From Porites lobata (lineage: Eukaryota; Cnidaria; Anthozoa; Scleractinia; Poritidae), in assembly GCA_942486035.1 (NCBI GenBank), contig CALNXK010000320.1, positions 41,001-105,000 of the forward strand: a stretch of 64,000 nucleotides of DNA, in the 5' to 3' direction. The notes under the pieces were generated by a model. That model made no database searches, had not been told where the DNA came from, and saw only the letters and a list, made by a program, of their open reading frames with translations. This document shows, one piece after another, positions 37,701 through 48,900 of the stretch (the stretch's first letter is position 1; every line of letters begins with the position of its first letter). The position numbers were made by a program, and so were the translations under genes.

Positions 37701-39060
37701 AGCCGGGGTTAAATTTTAATCCGTCTCTTTTTGTGTTTTCTTTTTCAAAAGCATTTTCTCCAATAATTTTCTCTATTATATTTAGAGCGTTCAATTATCA
37801 AATTGTAGGCGGAAGAATTGAACCGAATTTGCTTTTTGCCCTTTTATATCCGAGTTAAAATTTTGCATTAACCCGGGGTTAACTAAACCCAGCTTTGAAC
37901 AACCTGGCGCAGGGCGTTATTTCTAACACTCCATGCACGTGTTTGTCGATTAAAGTCATTTTCGTTCCGCAAAATGTGTTCTCAATCTAAAATGGCGTGA
38001 TGGATAATAACTTTGCAGGCTCGTCTTCGTTTAGCTGATGTGGTAGAGAAGGAAGACGTGAATGAAGCTATGCGATTAATGGAGATGTCAAAGGCTTCCT
38101 TGGTCGACGATGAAACTTCAACAAGGTGAGAGAAGTTGTCGTCTTTTGTCTCTTCGTACTGTATCAAGTTTGTCAGTGGCATAGTTTACAGTAGAAGTAA
38201 AATAAGACAAAACGTTTAAATTAAGTCGTTACTCACCAAGCTGTGTTCACTCTCAGGACTGTAAACCCAGTTGATGCTATTTATGGAATAATAAAGGAAA
38301 TGGCAGGCGATGCAAGCAATGTAAAGTAAGTCACTCTGTAATGTGAATTTCTAATATTTGAGCTGCGGATGACGGAATAAACGCAAAGAAGATCATCGCA
38401 GTTTAGACACAAGGCAAGGGAAGCCTGCGCGTAAGTTGCGTCTTCAATTGCGATGATCTTCTTTACCCATTCTTTATTTACATCATTTAATTTTAGCAGT
38501 GACTGTGGTGTAGCTAAAGCAAATTCTCCGACGGTGATGGACCATTGGTACTTGTAAGCTCATTTTCTCTCGGCTACCACTGATCACTGGAGTGACGGGG
38601 TGGGCGGGGGGGGGCGGGGCGGAGTGTGTTGCGCTGTCCGCATTTCAGGCGGTTTCGGGTTACTGTGGCAAATGACTATAAGGTACCTGGCTGTGTACTT
38701 TTTTTTCGCCTTAATAAGGTGAGGAGCGATAGACGCTAATGGTTTTGGTTTCAAGGCTGAGGGGCTATGAAAGGGCGCGCTTTGTTTTACTAAACCAAAG
38801 ACTGAATTTGATGTCGAATTGTAGTCCAAAAGTAGCCCCGCAATGTGTTCTTCAGAGCATACGGTATTCGTCTCACCTAACACTGCGAATTAATTAAAAT
38901 AACTCAGAACAATTCTTTTTACAGATTTCAAGAGGCACAGCAGCGCTGTATGACAAAGGGTTTCACTCCAGACCAGTTTGAAGCGTGCATGTCTGAGTAT
39001 GAAGAACTGAACGTGTGGCAAATCAACTCGAACAGGACAAGAATCACTTTTGTGCAGTGA
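24378..39060 (+). CDS. MCM7: MCM7, replicative helicase subunit
   Basis: Subunit of the MCM2-7 hexamer that unwinds DNA at replication forks. Exons: 24378-24402, 24508-24584, 24761-24820, 27238-27342, 27669-27793, 29880-30060, 31293-31354, 31805-32063, 32742-32826, 33175-33306, 33418-33501, 34338-34424, 34553-34677, 35662-35843, 36655-36738, 37120-37288, 38019-38125, 38257-38325, 38925-39060. All phases agree: 717 aa, close to animal MCM7 (about 719). Seen: zinc-binding pairs C181/C184 and C203/C208; Walker A GDPGVAKSQ at 379-387; Walker B CIDEFDKM near 441; arginine finger SRFD with R512. It starts with MPDYQAEK about 75 bp after an E2F-like site. Introns carry many MITEs; the longest (exons 3-4, 2.4 kb) looks largely unique. 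AATAAA at 39512 suggests a 3'UTR of about 0.47 kb. Confidence 0.96.
28231..29612. mobile_element. TIR element with CGTTAG subterminal repeats in MCM7 intron 5
   Basis: Perfect 37-bp inverted ends (GTGACCTTCTTTGGGAAAAC...) flanked by ATTT on both sides (28227-28230, 29613-29616). Many CGTTAG units lie at 28265-28470 and 29390-29580, in the same orientation at both ends. The middle 0.9 kb shows no transposase. Confidence 0.85.
30147..31131. mobile_element. TIR element in MCM7 intron 6
   Basis: TGGGCGATTCCAGAAAATAT... at the left and its inverse at the right end (...TTTCTGGAATTGCCCA). Purine-rich GAAGGGGAGGGGG blocks with inverted GGAATTC motifs lie inside each end. No transposase. Confidence 0.8.
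33713..33930. repeat. Dispersed MITE-like repeat in MCM7 intron 11
   Basis: Starts TTAACCCTTTACCCCCAATA and ends TTTACATGTAAAGGGT: imperfect inverted ends around an AT-rich body shared with positions 1-240 and 62.5 kb. Confidence 0.65.
34939..35088. mobile_element. Tc1/mariner-like MITE in MCM7 intron 13
   Basis: CAGTCTCAGTCAAAA at the left and TTTTTGTCTGAGACTG at the right, flanked by TA. About 150 bp. Confidence 0.7.
35165..35556. mobile_element. hAT-like element in MCM7 intron 13
   Basis: Same family as 22595-23330: it begins CCGGGGGTACTGCC and ends AAAGTACCCCCC. It is flanked by GCCCATTT at 35157-35164 and 35557-35564, an 8-bp target duplication. Confidence 0.8.
36223..36491. mobile_element. 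TA-flanked MITE in MCM7 intron 14
   Basis: GGGCTATTTATACGAGGAAA at the left and inverted TTTCCTCGTATAAACGGCCC at the right, flanked by TA. It contains many AAGACGC/GCGTCTT motifs in both orientations. Confidence 0.75.
37663..37915. mobile_element. Palindromic MITE in MCM7 intron 16
   Basis: GCCCTGGGTCTCAGTTGCTC at the left pairs with GAACAACCTGGCGCAGGGC at the right. GGGGTTAA and TTAACCCC blocks also face each other. Confidence 0.65.
38370..38470. repeat. Inverted repeat in MCM7 intron 18
   Basis: AAAGAAGATCATCGCAGTT (38385) is repeated inverted as CAATTGCGATGATCTTCTTT near 38444-38463. A small MITE is likely. Confidence 0.55.
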
Positions 39061-39704
39061 ACCTCAACAGTTCATCTGCAACTTTAACTTCTCTCTGCAG
39101 ATTAGCGATCCACAAGTGCAAAAAAGGACGTAAAAATGTTTCTTAAAACAAAACGTTGGGGAAAATAAGCCGGTTTTTTTGCAGAATTTTGTCTCAGGAA
39201 ACTGGCAAAGCCCGCAATATTTTTCCTTTGAATTGACGCTTTGATACTTGACGTTTCCTTGTCAGTGTAACAGCTTATCGTTTTCGTAGCTTATGAATGT
39301 TCTCGCTTTTGCTGATTAGGTGAGAGGAGGATAAAACCCTCGGTTTCCTTAAGAAGGTTTGAGAAACAAAGGGAGAGCAGTGCTTTCTTTCATTCACTAA
39401 TAGTGTTTTATTAAATGAGAAGATATTTTGCTTACACGTGTATTAAATTTACGTCCTTTGATCTCTGTAAATATTTTTCACTTAATATTTTGTACCCGTC
39501 TGTTTCTATGTAATAAACTTTAAAATAACTAGACAAGTCATTTTGTCATGTTTACGCATTGGTAAGGCCGCAGGCACACCTATTCATGAATAAATTTGTT
39601 TTTTAAAACCCCGTTCTCTTGGCTGTTTTAGAGGCCCCTAATTAATTGCAAAATGCGGAAATGTGACTTTCTCTTTAAATCGAATGGAATGGAAACAGAC
39701 GTTT

Positions 39705-39831
39705 ACTTCGTGTACCGGACACAGATGACGTAAAACAAGAACAAAAACCATGAAACAATACAGAGAACATTTACCGTGAACAGAAAATAAAGAAGTCTTG
39801 TTTTGCGTCATCTGTCTCTGGTACACGAAGT
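39705..39831. repeat. Hairpin between convergent genes
   Basis: ACTTCGTGTACCGGACACAG... (39705-39739) pairs with its near-perfect inverse at 39797-39831 (CAGATGACGTAAAACAAG side innermost), with a loop of about 57 bases. Confidence 0.65.
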
Positions 39832-39889
39832 TTTGACCTCAAAACCTCTAATGTGTCATGGCAGAAGTGGATTTTACGTTTTACACTTT

Positions 39890-40017
39890 GCCAGCACTGG
39901 ACTTAGCCTTGCACACGCAACACATTACAAATTCCTACTTTTGTTTCTTTCTAAGTCGGTACAGGTGTATCACACTCCCAATGACTCATTCAGGTTGCCA
40001 TCTTTACGGAAGCCTTT
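39890..40017 (-). pseudogene. Decayed zinc-finger unit after the stop codon
   Basis: The minus strand past the TAG at 40018 still aligns with the preceding zinc-finger units. It reads roughly LERNKSRNL then CVACA, but with two stops and lost Trp/Cys residues. It would have been the fourth tandem finger of the last exon. Confidence 0.75.
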
Positions 40018-43000
40018 CTACTCTTCTTCCCCATCACCATCACCCTGTCCATTGAATTCAAATGAGAACCCTGCCCCAGTCGATGTCGGGTCAGATCCAA
40101 AAGAAAATCCAGCTCCAGAAGAGGAGGCACTTGCTCCAAACGAAAACCCCGCACTGGGAAACGATGAACCAGAACCAAACCCAAACAATGGCTTTCCTTC
40201 TGTCGTTTTCTTGCGGTTTACGTCAACTCCTGGCTTAGGGCTTGCACATGCTACACATTCCAAATTCTCACGTTTGTTCCCCACCAAACAGATAGTACAC
40301 TCCCAGGAATCCATTTCAGGTTTCCATCCTGTCAAAAGACTCTTGCCGACGCCTTCCTGCCTTTCGTCTCCTTCTTCCCCATCACCACCACCTTGTCTAT
40401 TAAATCTAAATGAAAACCCTGTCCCAGTCGATGTCGGGCGAGATCCAAAAGAAAATCCAGCACCAGAAGAGGAGGCACCTGTTCCAAACGAAAACCCCGC
40501 ATTGGAAAACGATGAACCAGAACCAAATCCAAACAATGGCTTTCCTTCTGTCGTTTTCTTGCCGTTTACAACAAGTCCTGGCATTGGACTTGTACACGCT
40601 ACACATTCCAACTTCTCACTTTTGTTTCTCACCAAACAGGTATTACATTTCCAGGATCCCTCTTCGGGTTTCCATCCTTCCAGAAAACCAGTACGGAGGC
40701 CTTCCTTTTGCCGACTAAATACGAAACCAGTTCGAGAAGATGAAGAATCTGAACCAAATGAAAATCCTTGACTAGAAGCTGAAGCAAATCCACTTCCAGC
40801 ATCAACACTAGATGAAGGATATCCAAAAGAAAATCCTGAATTCGATGGAGCACCAGCTGTCCCAAACGAAAAAGATGGTGTCCCTCTATTGGCTGGCATT
40901 TGTGATGTTTGAGCTCCAGGTTTTGGGGTTGTGCACGCTGCACACACTAACCTGTCACTGCCGTTTCTCACCATACAGGTATCACACTCCCACGTTCCTT
41001 CTTGAGCTTTAAACTTCGCAAGAAGATCGCCTTTAACGCCCTCGGTATTGACAGTCTCCTTTTGGAGTGGCGGTTTCAATGATGCCTGGTTCTTCAGCAT
41101 TTCCTGACATTCTTCAAACTTTTCTTTGAATTGCCTGGCAATGTCTTCGTTCTTAAACCTGACAGCTAGTCGCTCTGCTTTGCATTCCCCCTCAGAGAAG
41201 TCTGCATTTGTACTCCAAACCCACGATCTACCTGAACCTGCATTTGGCTGTAAACTCATCTCAGTGGTTATCTGATGATTCGCACAAAGTTTCAACACCT
41301 GATCCCGCCGCATCAGCACTCGCATTTTTCCCGATGTTACATTTCTCAACAACTTGATATCTCCAATGCCGCGCTCTTTCCACTGTTTTTCCTCTGCTAC
41401 AAAGCGATATAACTTGGATCGGTGAGTAAACATGACCTCCTCGTCTTCTTCCCCTGTTTTTACGTCAATTTTCTCCGGTAGAGCAATGATTGGTTCAAAG
41501 TGTGGTCCATCATGATCACCCCCTTGTTCTTCCTCTTCGTGTGTCTCCCCTCCAGGAGACTGAGAAGCAAAAAGCGTCGATCCAGCTCCAGCAAACCCCT
41601 TGGATTTTGTTTTTGCGTTCTGTCCAAATGGGCTTTTTTCGATCGAAGCAGCAGCTACTGACTGAAAGGACATTGCAGAGATACTTGGAGACCCAAAGAG
41701 AAATGCTTTTTCCTCACTCGACTCTTCACTTTTGTTTTTTTGGGGAGCCTCACTGCAAAAGTTAGAGTGTAGAATAATTACGACAAAGAAACATTAATAG
41801 TGCCTTCCCAAGGAGAATATTATTAACGAGAACAATGATCACCTCATTTATTCAAAGGGACCAAACGATTCAGTTAAATAATTGCTGGATGATAATAGAC
41901 CCACTAAAAATATTGACCTACACTTTGAACTACTAATTTGTTCGTAAACTAACAGGTGTATAACTTTACTTCTTGAAATGCATCTATCTACAACATAACA
42001 TGGAAACAAGCAGTCACTTCTTCACCGGAAGGACAGTGAAATATTTCGAAAGTTCTACACGCTAGATACTGTGTATACCATACTGGACGGTTGTGCTATG
42101 AGTTAATGCCTTCGGAGCGCTTTTTCGGCTCGTGCGTCCAATCAGACTGACTCGGTAGTCTGGCAAATCAAATGAAAATCTCTACATTCATTTACGTGTC
42201 GTTTGAGCACATTACGCATTACCTTTCTCCAAATGATGTCATCTCAACCTTTTCTCTCTCTCCAGCACCCGTGTCAGCAGTAAGCACATTATTCTTCTCT
42301 CCATTTCCCAGCTGCTTATTGTCTACATCAGGTGTTTGCTGATCCGTCTGAGAAACATCGATGTAGTCTCCAGAAGCTTGCTCTTGAATAGTCGTTTCTA
42401 GTTGCGTCATTGAACCAAATGTGGTTGCAGTTTCTGAGCTTGAACTTGCAGTCAGGTTCGATGATCCAAAGGAGAAAAACGGTTTTGCACCTCCTTCATT
42501 TGTTCCAGTGGAACCCAATACAAATCCTTTTGGATAGAGAGTTGCACCTGATCCAAATGAAAACCCTGTACCAGAAGATGATGCACCTGATCCAAATGTA
42601 AAACCTGTCCCAGACGACGTGGTTCCAGATCCAAAAATTGGCTTTCCTTCTGACTGTTTCTCCTGACTATCCTTTATTCCTGGTTTCGGGCTTGTGCACG
42701 CTGCACATACTAACTTATCACTGCCGTTTCTCACCATACAGGTATCACACTCCCATGATCCTTCTTCAGCTTTAAACTTCGCAAGAAGATCTTCTTTCAC
42801 GCCCTCTGTATTGACAGTCTCCTTTTGGAGTGGCGGTTTCAGTGATGCCTGGGTCTTCAGCATTTCCTGGCATTCTTCAAACTTTTCTTTGAATTTCCTG
42901 GCAATGTCTTCGTTCTTAAACCTGACAGCTAGTACCTCTGCTTTACATTCCCCCTCTGAGAAGTCTGCATGTGTACTCCAAACCCATGATCGGTCTGAAC

Positions 43001-45909
43001 CTGCATTTGGTTGTAAACTCATGTCAGTGGTTATCTGATGATTCGCACACAGTTTCAACACCTGATCCCGCCGCATCAGCACTCGCATTTTCCCAGATCT
43101 TGCATTTCTCAACAACTTGATATCTCCAATGCCTCGCTCTTTCCACTGCTTCTCCTCTGCGATAAAGCGATACAACTTAGCTCGATGTGAAAACATAACC
43201 TCCTCGTCTTCTTCTCCAGTTTTTACGTCAATCTTATCTGGAAGAGGTATAATGGGCTCAAAATGTGGTCCATCAGTGTGATTACCGTCTGCTTCAACTC
43301 CTCCGCTATCATCCTCCGTTTTAGGGGTGGCAAACAATTGGGACCCAGCACCTTTTAACCCTAGAGACTTGTCAGGCGTCTTCTTGCCAAATGGGCTGGC
43401 AGTTAAAGAGGAAGCGGCTACAGACTGAAAGGACAATGAAGCCACACTGGCAGAGCCAAACAGAAAACCTGATTGGCTTGGTATGCTTGGTGCCGATGTT
43501 GTCACTTCTGGGATTTCTGTCGTCTGTCCTTCGACACTGAAAAAGAAAACCATTCTCCTTATTAATCATGCTAAACTGAACTTTACAACTCATCAACGCA
43601 GAAACGAATTGCAGGTTGTAGATGTCATAAAGGCGACCTTTCAGAAAGTTCTGTTGCCTTAGTTTAGGCATCACATGCTCCACAATAAAAATATGGTGGG
43701 TAAAGTTCTATGTGGACACGAAAGGCGAGTCCTAAGGCACAGGCAAGTTGCAATAGCCTCGAGAATGGCTAGAAGCGAAAGTGATCAAAGTAGTAACACA
43801 CCAGATTTTGCAAGAATAAAAATGTTCAACATCATCACCGCCCCCCCTCCCCCCGCCTCACCTTAAAAAAAGAACAATTATAACGTTAAAAGCAATAACA
43901 TTAAATAAAGAGGTTGGTTCCTCAGCTGTTTGCCTCCTGCTAGTCAAAGAGGAAGGGGCTACAGACTGAAAGGGCAACGAACCCACACTGGCAGAGCCAA
44001 ACAGAAGACCTGATTGGCTTAGTTTGTTAGATGTTGCCACTTCTGTGACCTCCTTATGCATCGACTGTTCTTGCTCACTGAGAACAAACATTAAGATGAA
44101 ATTAATCATGTTGAGGGGGGCGTGCCGTTGAGGGGCGCTATACTATGGTGGCCGATATAGGCACTACACAAAAATAATAGATGGCAAAACGTACACAAAC
44201 TTAGAAAAAAACATGCAAACTTAATAAAACGCATGCAAACTTAGTAAAGAGCATGCAAACTTAGTAAAGAGCATGCAAACTTAATAAAATGCATGCAAAC
44301 TTAATAATACGCAAGCAAACGTAATAATACGCATGCAAACTTAGTAAAGAGTACACAAACTTAATAATACGCATGCAAACTTAGTAAAGAGCAAGCAAAC
44401 TTAATGATACGCAAGCAAACGTAATAAAAAGCATGCAAACTTAGTAAAGAGTATGCAAACTTAATAAAACGCATGCAAACGTAGTAAAGAGCATGCAAAC
44501 TTAATAATACGCATGCAAACTTAGTAAAGAGCATGCAAACTTAATGATACGCAAGCAAACGTAATAAAACGCATGCAAACTTAGTAAAGAGCAAGCAAAC
44601 TTAATGATACGCGTGCAAACTTAGTAAAGAGCATGCAAACTTAATAATACGCGTGCAAACTTAGTAAAGAGCATGCAAACTTAATAATACGCGTGCAAAC
44701 TTAGTAAAGAGCATGCAAACTTAGTGATTTGTTAAATTAGCGCACGTTTTAGTACGTTTGCACAAAATTAAGTTTGTATGCTCTTTGTTAAGGTGGCGCA
44801 TGTTCCGTTAAGTATGAAAGCGTATTATTAAGTTTACACGCGCTTTATTAAGTTTGAATGCGTATTATTAAGTTTGAATGCTCTTTACTAAGTTTGCATG
44901 CATATTATTACGTTTGCTTGCGTATCATTAAGTTTGCTTGCTCTTTACTAAGTTTGCATGCGTATTATTAAGTTTGCATGCTCTTTACTAAGTTTGCATG
45001 CGTATTATTAACTTTGAATGTTCTTTACTAAGTTTGCATGCGTTTTATTAAGTTTGCATGTGTATTATTAACTTTGAATGCTCTTTACTAAGTTTGCGTG
45101 CGTTTTATTAAGTTTGCATGCGTATTATTAACTTTGAATGCTCTTTACTAAGTTTGCGTGCGTTTTATTAAGTTTGCATGCGTATTATTAACTTTGAATG
45201 CTCTTTACTAAGTTTGCACGCGTATCATTAAGTTTGCTTGCTCTTTACTAAGTTTGCCTGCGTATTATTAAGTTTGCATGTGTTTTATTAAGTTTGCCTG
45301 GGTATCATTAAGTTGACATGATGTTAATTAAGTTGGGGTGTTTTTTGTTAAGTTTGTATACGTTTTCCCATCTATTATTCGTCTTATGTTTATATCGGCC
45401 ACCATACTATACAGCTTGGAAGCCATTTTCAGCTCAACCCTTCAAACAGAATTCCATCCTTTGTTACATTATAACACGCTCAATATATTTTATATGGTGG
45501 GTCAAATTCTATAGAAACAAGGTGAACGCGGTTTAAGGTACATTGTACGAGTTACAGTTGCCTTACATGGGGATAGAAGCGAGAATCATGGTCAATAGCT
45601 GACTAGACTGATAAATTATTTAAAACATCATTTCAAAGTAACAATAACAACGAAGGTGATATCACGTTACAGGTTACTCAGACAAGCCATTGACCCCCTG
45701 TCCTAAGTAACTCCAACTTTTTTTCGCTTGTAACATGTACCGAAGAGACTGTCATTCAAAGATCGGCCTGTTGAGAGATATTGGCCGCTCTTCGCAACAA
45801 GACTGACTTTAACCAATGTAATCGTTACCATTACCTCAGGAGATAGACGAATGCCTACTATGAGTTTTTTTACTATAGATATTATTATAATATTATTATT
45901 ATTGTTATA

Positions 45910-45989
<80 letters not shown>

Positions 45990-48900
45990 CAACTGCTTCG
46001 TCACTACCCACCTTGCTGATATCCCTGGTTGAGCAAATGCCTCCTCCTCATAGCCAAAGACGTCTCTCTCCTTTTGATCTTTTTTAACTATTGCTTTGTC
46101 AAGATGATTGTCCTTTGCATTTGATGAAGATACCCAATGGTCACTTTTACGCGAAAGAGTCTGTAGAGCCTTGTCAAAGACCTCCTTAAAATTATTGGCA
46201 ATTTCGTTGCATTTAAACCTTACGGCCAAAGTTTCCGCTGTAGTTGTTTCTTCTGAGAAATCCCCAAGTGTTGTCCACACCCAGGCTCTCTCAGAGTTTG
46301 GAAACGGTTTGAGTTGCATTTCTGAAGTTATCACATGATTTGCACAAATTTTGAACACATGCTCACGTCTCATTAAGATTCGATGCCTTTTAGAACTTGG
46401 GTTAAGAAGTATTTTGATGTCACCAACTCCTCGTTCTTTCCATTGAGACGTGTCACTGTCGTATCGAAACAGTTTACAACGGTCACAAAACAGTACCTCC
46501 TGCCCCTCCTCCCCCGTGCGACATTCAACTTTGTCAGGGAGTGGTATGAGAGGCTCAAAATATGGTCCATCATCGTCCCCACAAACAGGACTCGTTGGAG
46601 TACTGTGTGACAATGGAGATCTTGGCTTTTGTGGCGGAGATCCAGGCGAAACTGTCATCCTAAATGTGAAGTCGCATGAAGCACCTGTGCCAAACGGAAG
46701 ACCTGTAAACAGAGTATCTTGGGAATCTTGGGTTGAGGGTTGTGGTGTTATTATACCCTTCTTGCTCGGTGAAGACATCTTACTTGGAGACAGGTCAATC
46801 TCATCGTCTCTAGTATCTCTATCTACACTTGACTCTCCTCGCCCAATGGTGAAAAGCTTTGAAGTATTCAGGCCCTTCCCTCCCACAGACTGGAAGAAGA
46901 AGGAAGTTGGAGCGTCTTTTTTCAAGTTTTGGAATGTGTTTGGTTCCACCGACTCCACAAAAGACACATTTGTTATAGCTGTTTCTTCGCCATGTTTGGA
47001 AGGTGGTTTAGTTTCTCCGTCGTTTGTTTTTAGGGAGTTACATGCCACGCATATCGAATCACCAGCATTATTTACAGCATAGCACGCCTCACAAGACCAT
47101 GTGCCAGGAGCAGGAGCAAAATTTGAAAGAAACTGTTTATAAAGTTCGCAACCTGTCGCCTTTTGATGTTCAGCAGGCGCCTTTTCCGGGGGATGACCTG
47201 ACGAAAGTGGCTCTTTCAGTTCATCAAACACCTGTTTAAACTTTCCAGCCGTTTCCGCAGTCTTAAACTTTATGGCTAGTTTTTCCGGCTTTCCCTCACC
47301 TTCAGCATAATCCGCAGAAGTATACCAGACCCAACAACGATCTGATCCAACATTAGGTTTAAGCTCCATTTCAGCAGTAATGTTATGGTTAGCACACAAT
47401 TTCTTGATTTGCTCTCTCCTCATGAGAACTCTTCCTCGTCCTGAAGTTGGATGACGTAATAGCTTCACTTCTCCAATGCCCCTTTCTTTCCACTGCGAGG
47501 AGCCAACATCAAACCGATACAGCTTTGCCCTCTCGGCAAACATCACCTCCAGACCTTCTTCTCCTGTGACAACTTGTATTTCTTGAGGGAGAGGAATAAC
47601 TGGTTCAAATTTAGATTTACCATCAGTGTCCCCAAGAACAGGACGCGTTGGAGACGTGTGTGACAATGGAGATCTTGGCTTTTCTGGCGGAGATCCAGGC
47701 CAAACTGTCATCCTAAATGTGAAATCGCGTGGCGCACCAGTGCCAAACGGAAGACCTGTAAACAGATTACCTTGCGGGTCTTGGGTTGAGAGTTGTGGTG
47801 TTATTATACCCTTGCTGCTTAGAAAGGACATCTTACACGGAGAGAGATCAGTCTCATCGTCTCTAGTATCTTTATCTACACTTGATTCTCCTCGCCCAAT
47901 GGTGAAAAGCTTTGAAGTATACAGGCCCTTCCCTCCCAGAGACTTGAAGAAGAAGGAAGTCGGAGCGTCTTTATTCAAGTTGTGGAATGTGTTTGGTTTC
48001 ACCGACTCAACAAAAGACACATTTGTTGCAGTAGCTGTTTCTTCTCCATGTTTGGAAGGTGGTTCAGTTTCTCCGTCGTTTGATTTTGCGGAGTTACATG
48101 CCACGCATGCCGAATTCCCAGCCTTATTTTCAACACAATACGCCTCACAAGACCATGTACCAGGTGCAGGAGCAAAATTTGAAAGAAACTGTTTAGAAAG
48201 TTCGCAACCTGTCACCTTTTCTTGGAGATGTCCCGACGAAAATAACTCTTTCAGTTCATCAAATACCTGTTTAAAATTTCCAGCCGTTTCCTCAGTCTTA
48301 AACTTGATGGCTAGTTTTTCCGGCTTTCTTTCACCTTCAGCATAATCCGCAGAAGTATACCAGACCCAAGAACGATCTGATCCAACATTAGGTTTAAGCT
48401 CCATTTCAGCAGTAATATTATGGTTAGCATACAGTTTCTTGATTTGCTCTCTCCTTATGAGAACTCTTCCTCGTCCTGAAGTTGGATGACGTAATAGCTT
48501 CACTTCTCCAATCCCCCTTTCTTTCCACTCCGACGGGTCACCATCAAACCGATACAGCTTTGCCCTCTCGGAAAACATCACCTCCAGACCTTCTTCTCCT
48601 GTGACAACTTGGATTCCTTCAGGAAGAGGAATAACTGGTTCGAAATGCAACTTATCACTATCTTGTCCCTCGACCTCTTCAGCAGGTTCAGCAAAAAGCT
48701 GCTGACCTGCTCCTTGACACGGTTTATGGCTTGTCTTCGTTTGTGACTGAGAAAATGCAATTCCATCTTGAGCTTTAAACGATGATAGCGCAAGTTGGCC
48801 AAAGTTAGCTGACTGTCCAAATAAGTGACTCGTCGCTGTGCTTGTGAAAACCGCTGAAGTACCGGACGTACTGACTTGTTTAATGTCCTTAACCTCCTGT

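Larger units (their letters stand above)
39061..40017. other. Convergent 3' interval of MCM7 and the RanBD gene
   Basis: Holds the MCM7 3'UTR (poly-A hexamer AATAAA at 39512-39517), a 35-bp-arm hairpin and, from about 40017 down to 39890, a decayed zinc-finger unit of the minus-strand gene. No further gene. Confidence 0.7.

Noticed and set aside
39803..40771. Long plus-strand open frame of 322 codons
   Set aside because: It is antisense to the zinc-finger and FG repeats of the minus-strand RanBD gene. Its Pro/Asn-rich repeats mirror that repetitive DNA.
44190..45360. CRISPR-like array
   Set aside because: The 20-bp units are directly adjacent without unique spacers and reverse direction halfway. 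It is a eukaryotic foldback element.
45703..46011. Open frame with long poly-Asn or poly-Ile
   Set aside because: Produced by the TTA microsatellite beyond the splice donor at 46011.
46450..48345. Two plus-strand open frames of 210 and 239 codons with similar sequences
   Set aside because: Both are antisense to the duplicated RanBD and zinc-finger unit; their similarity only reflects that duplication.
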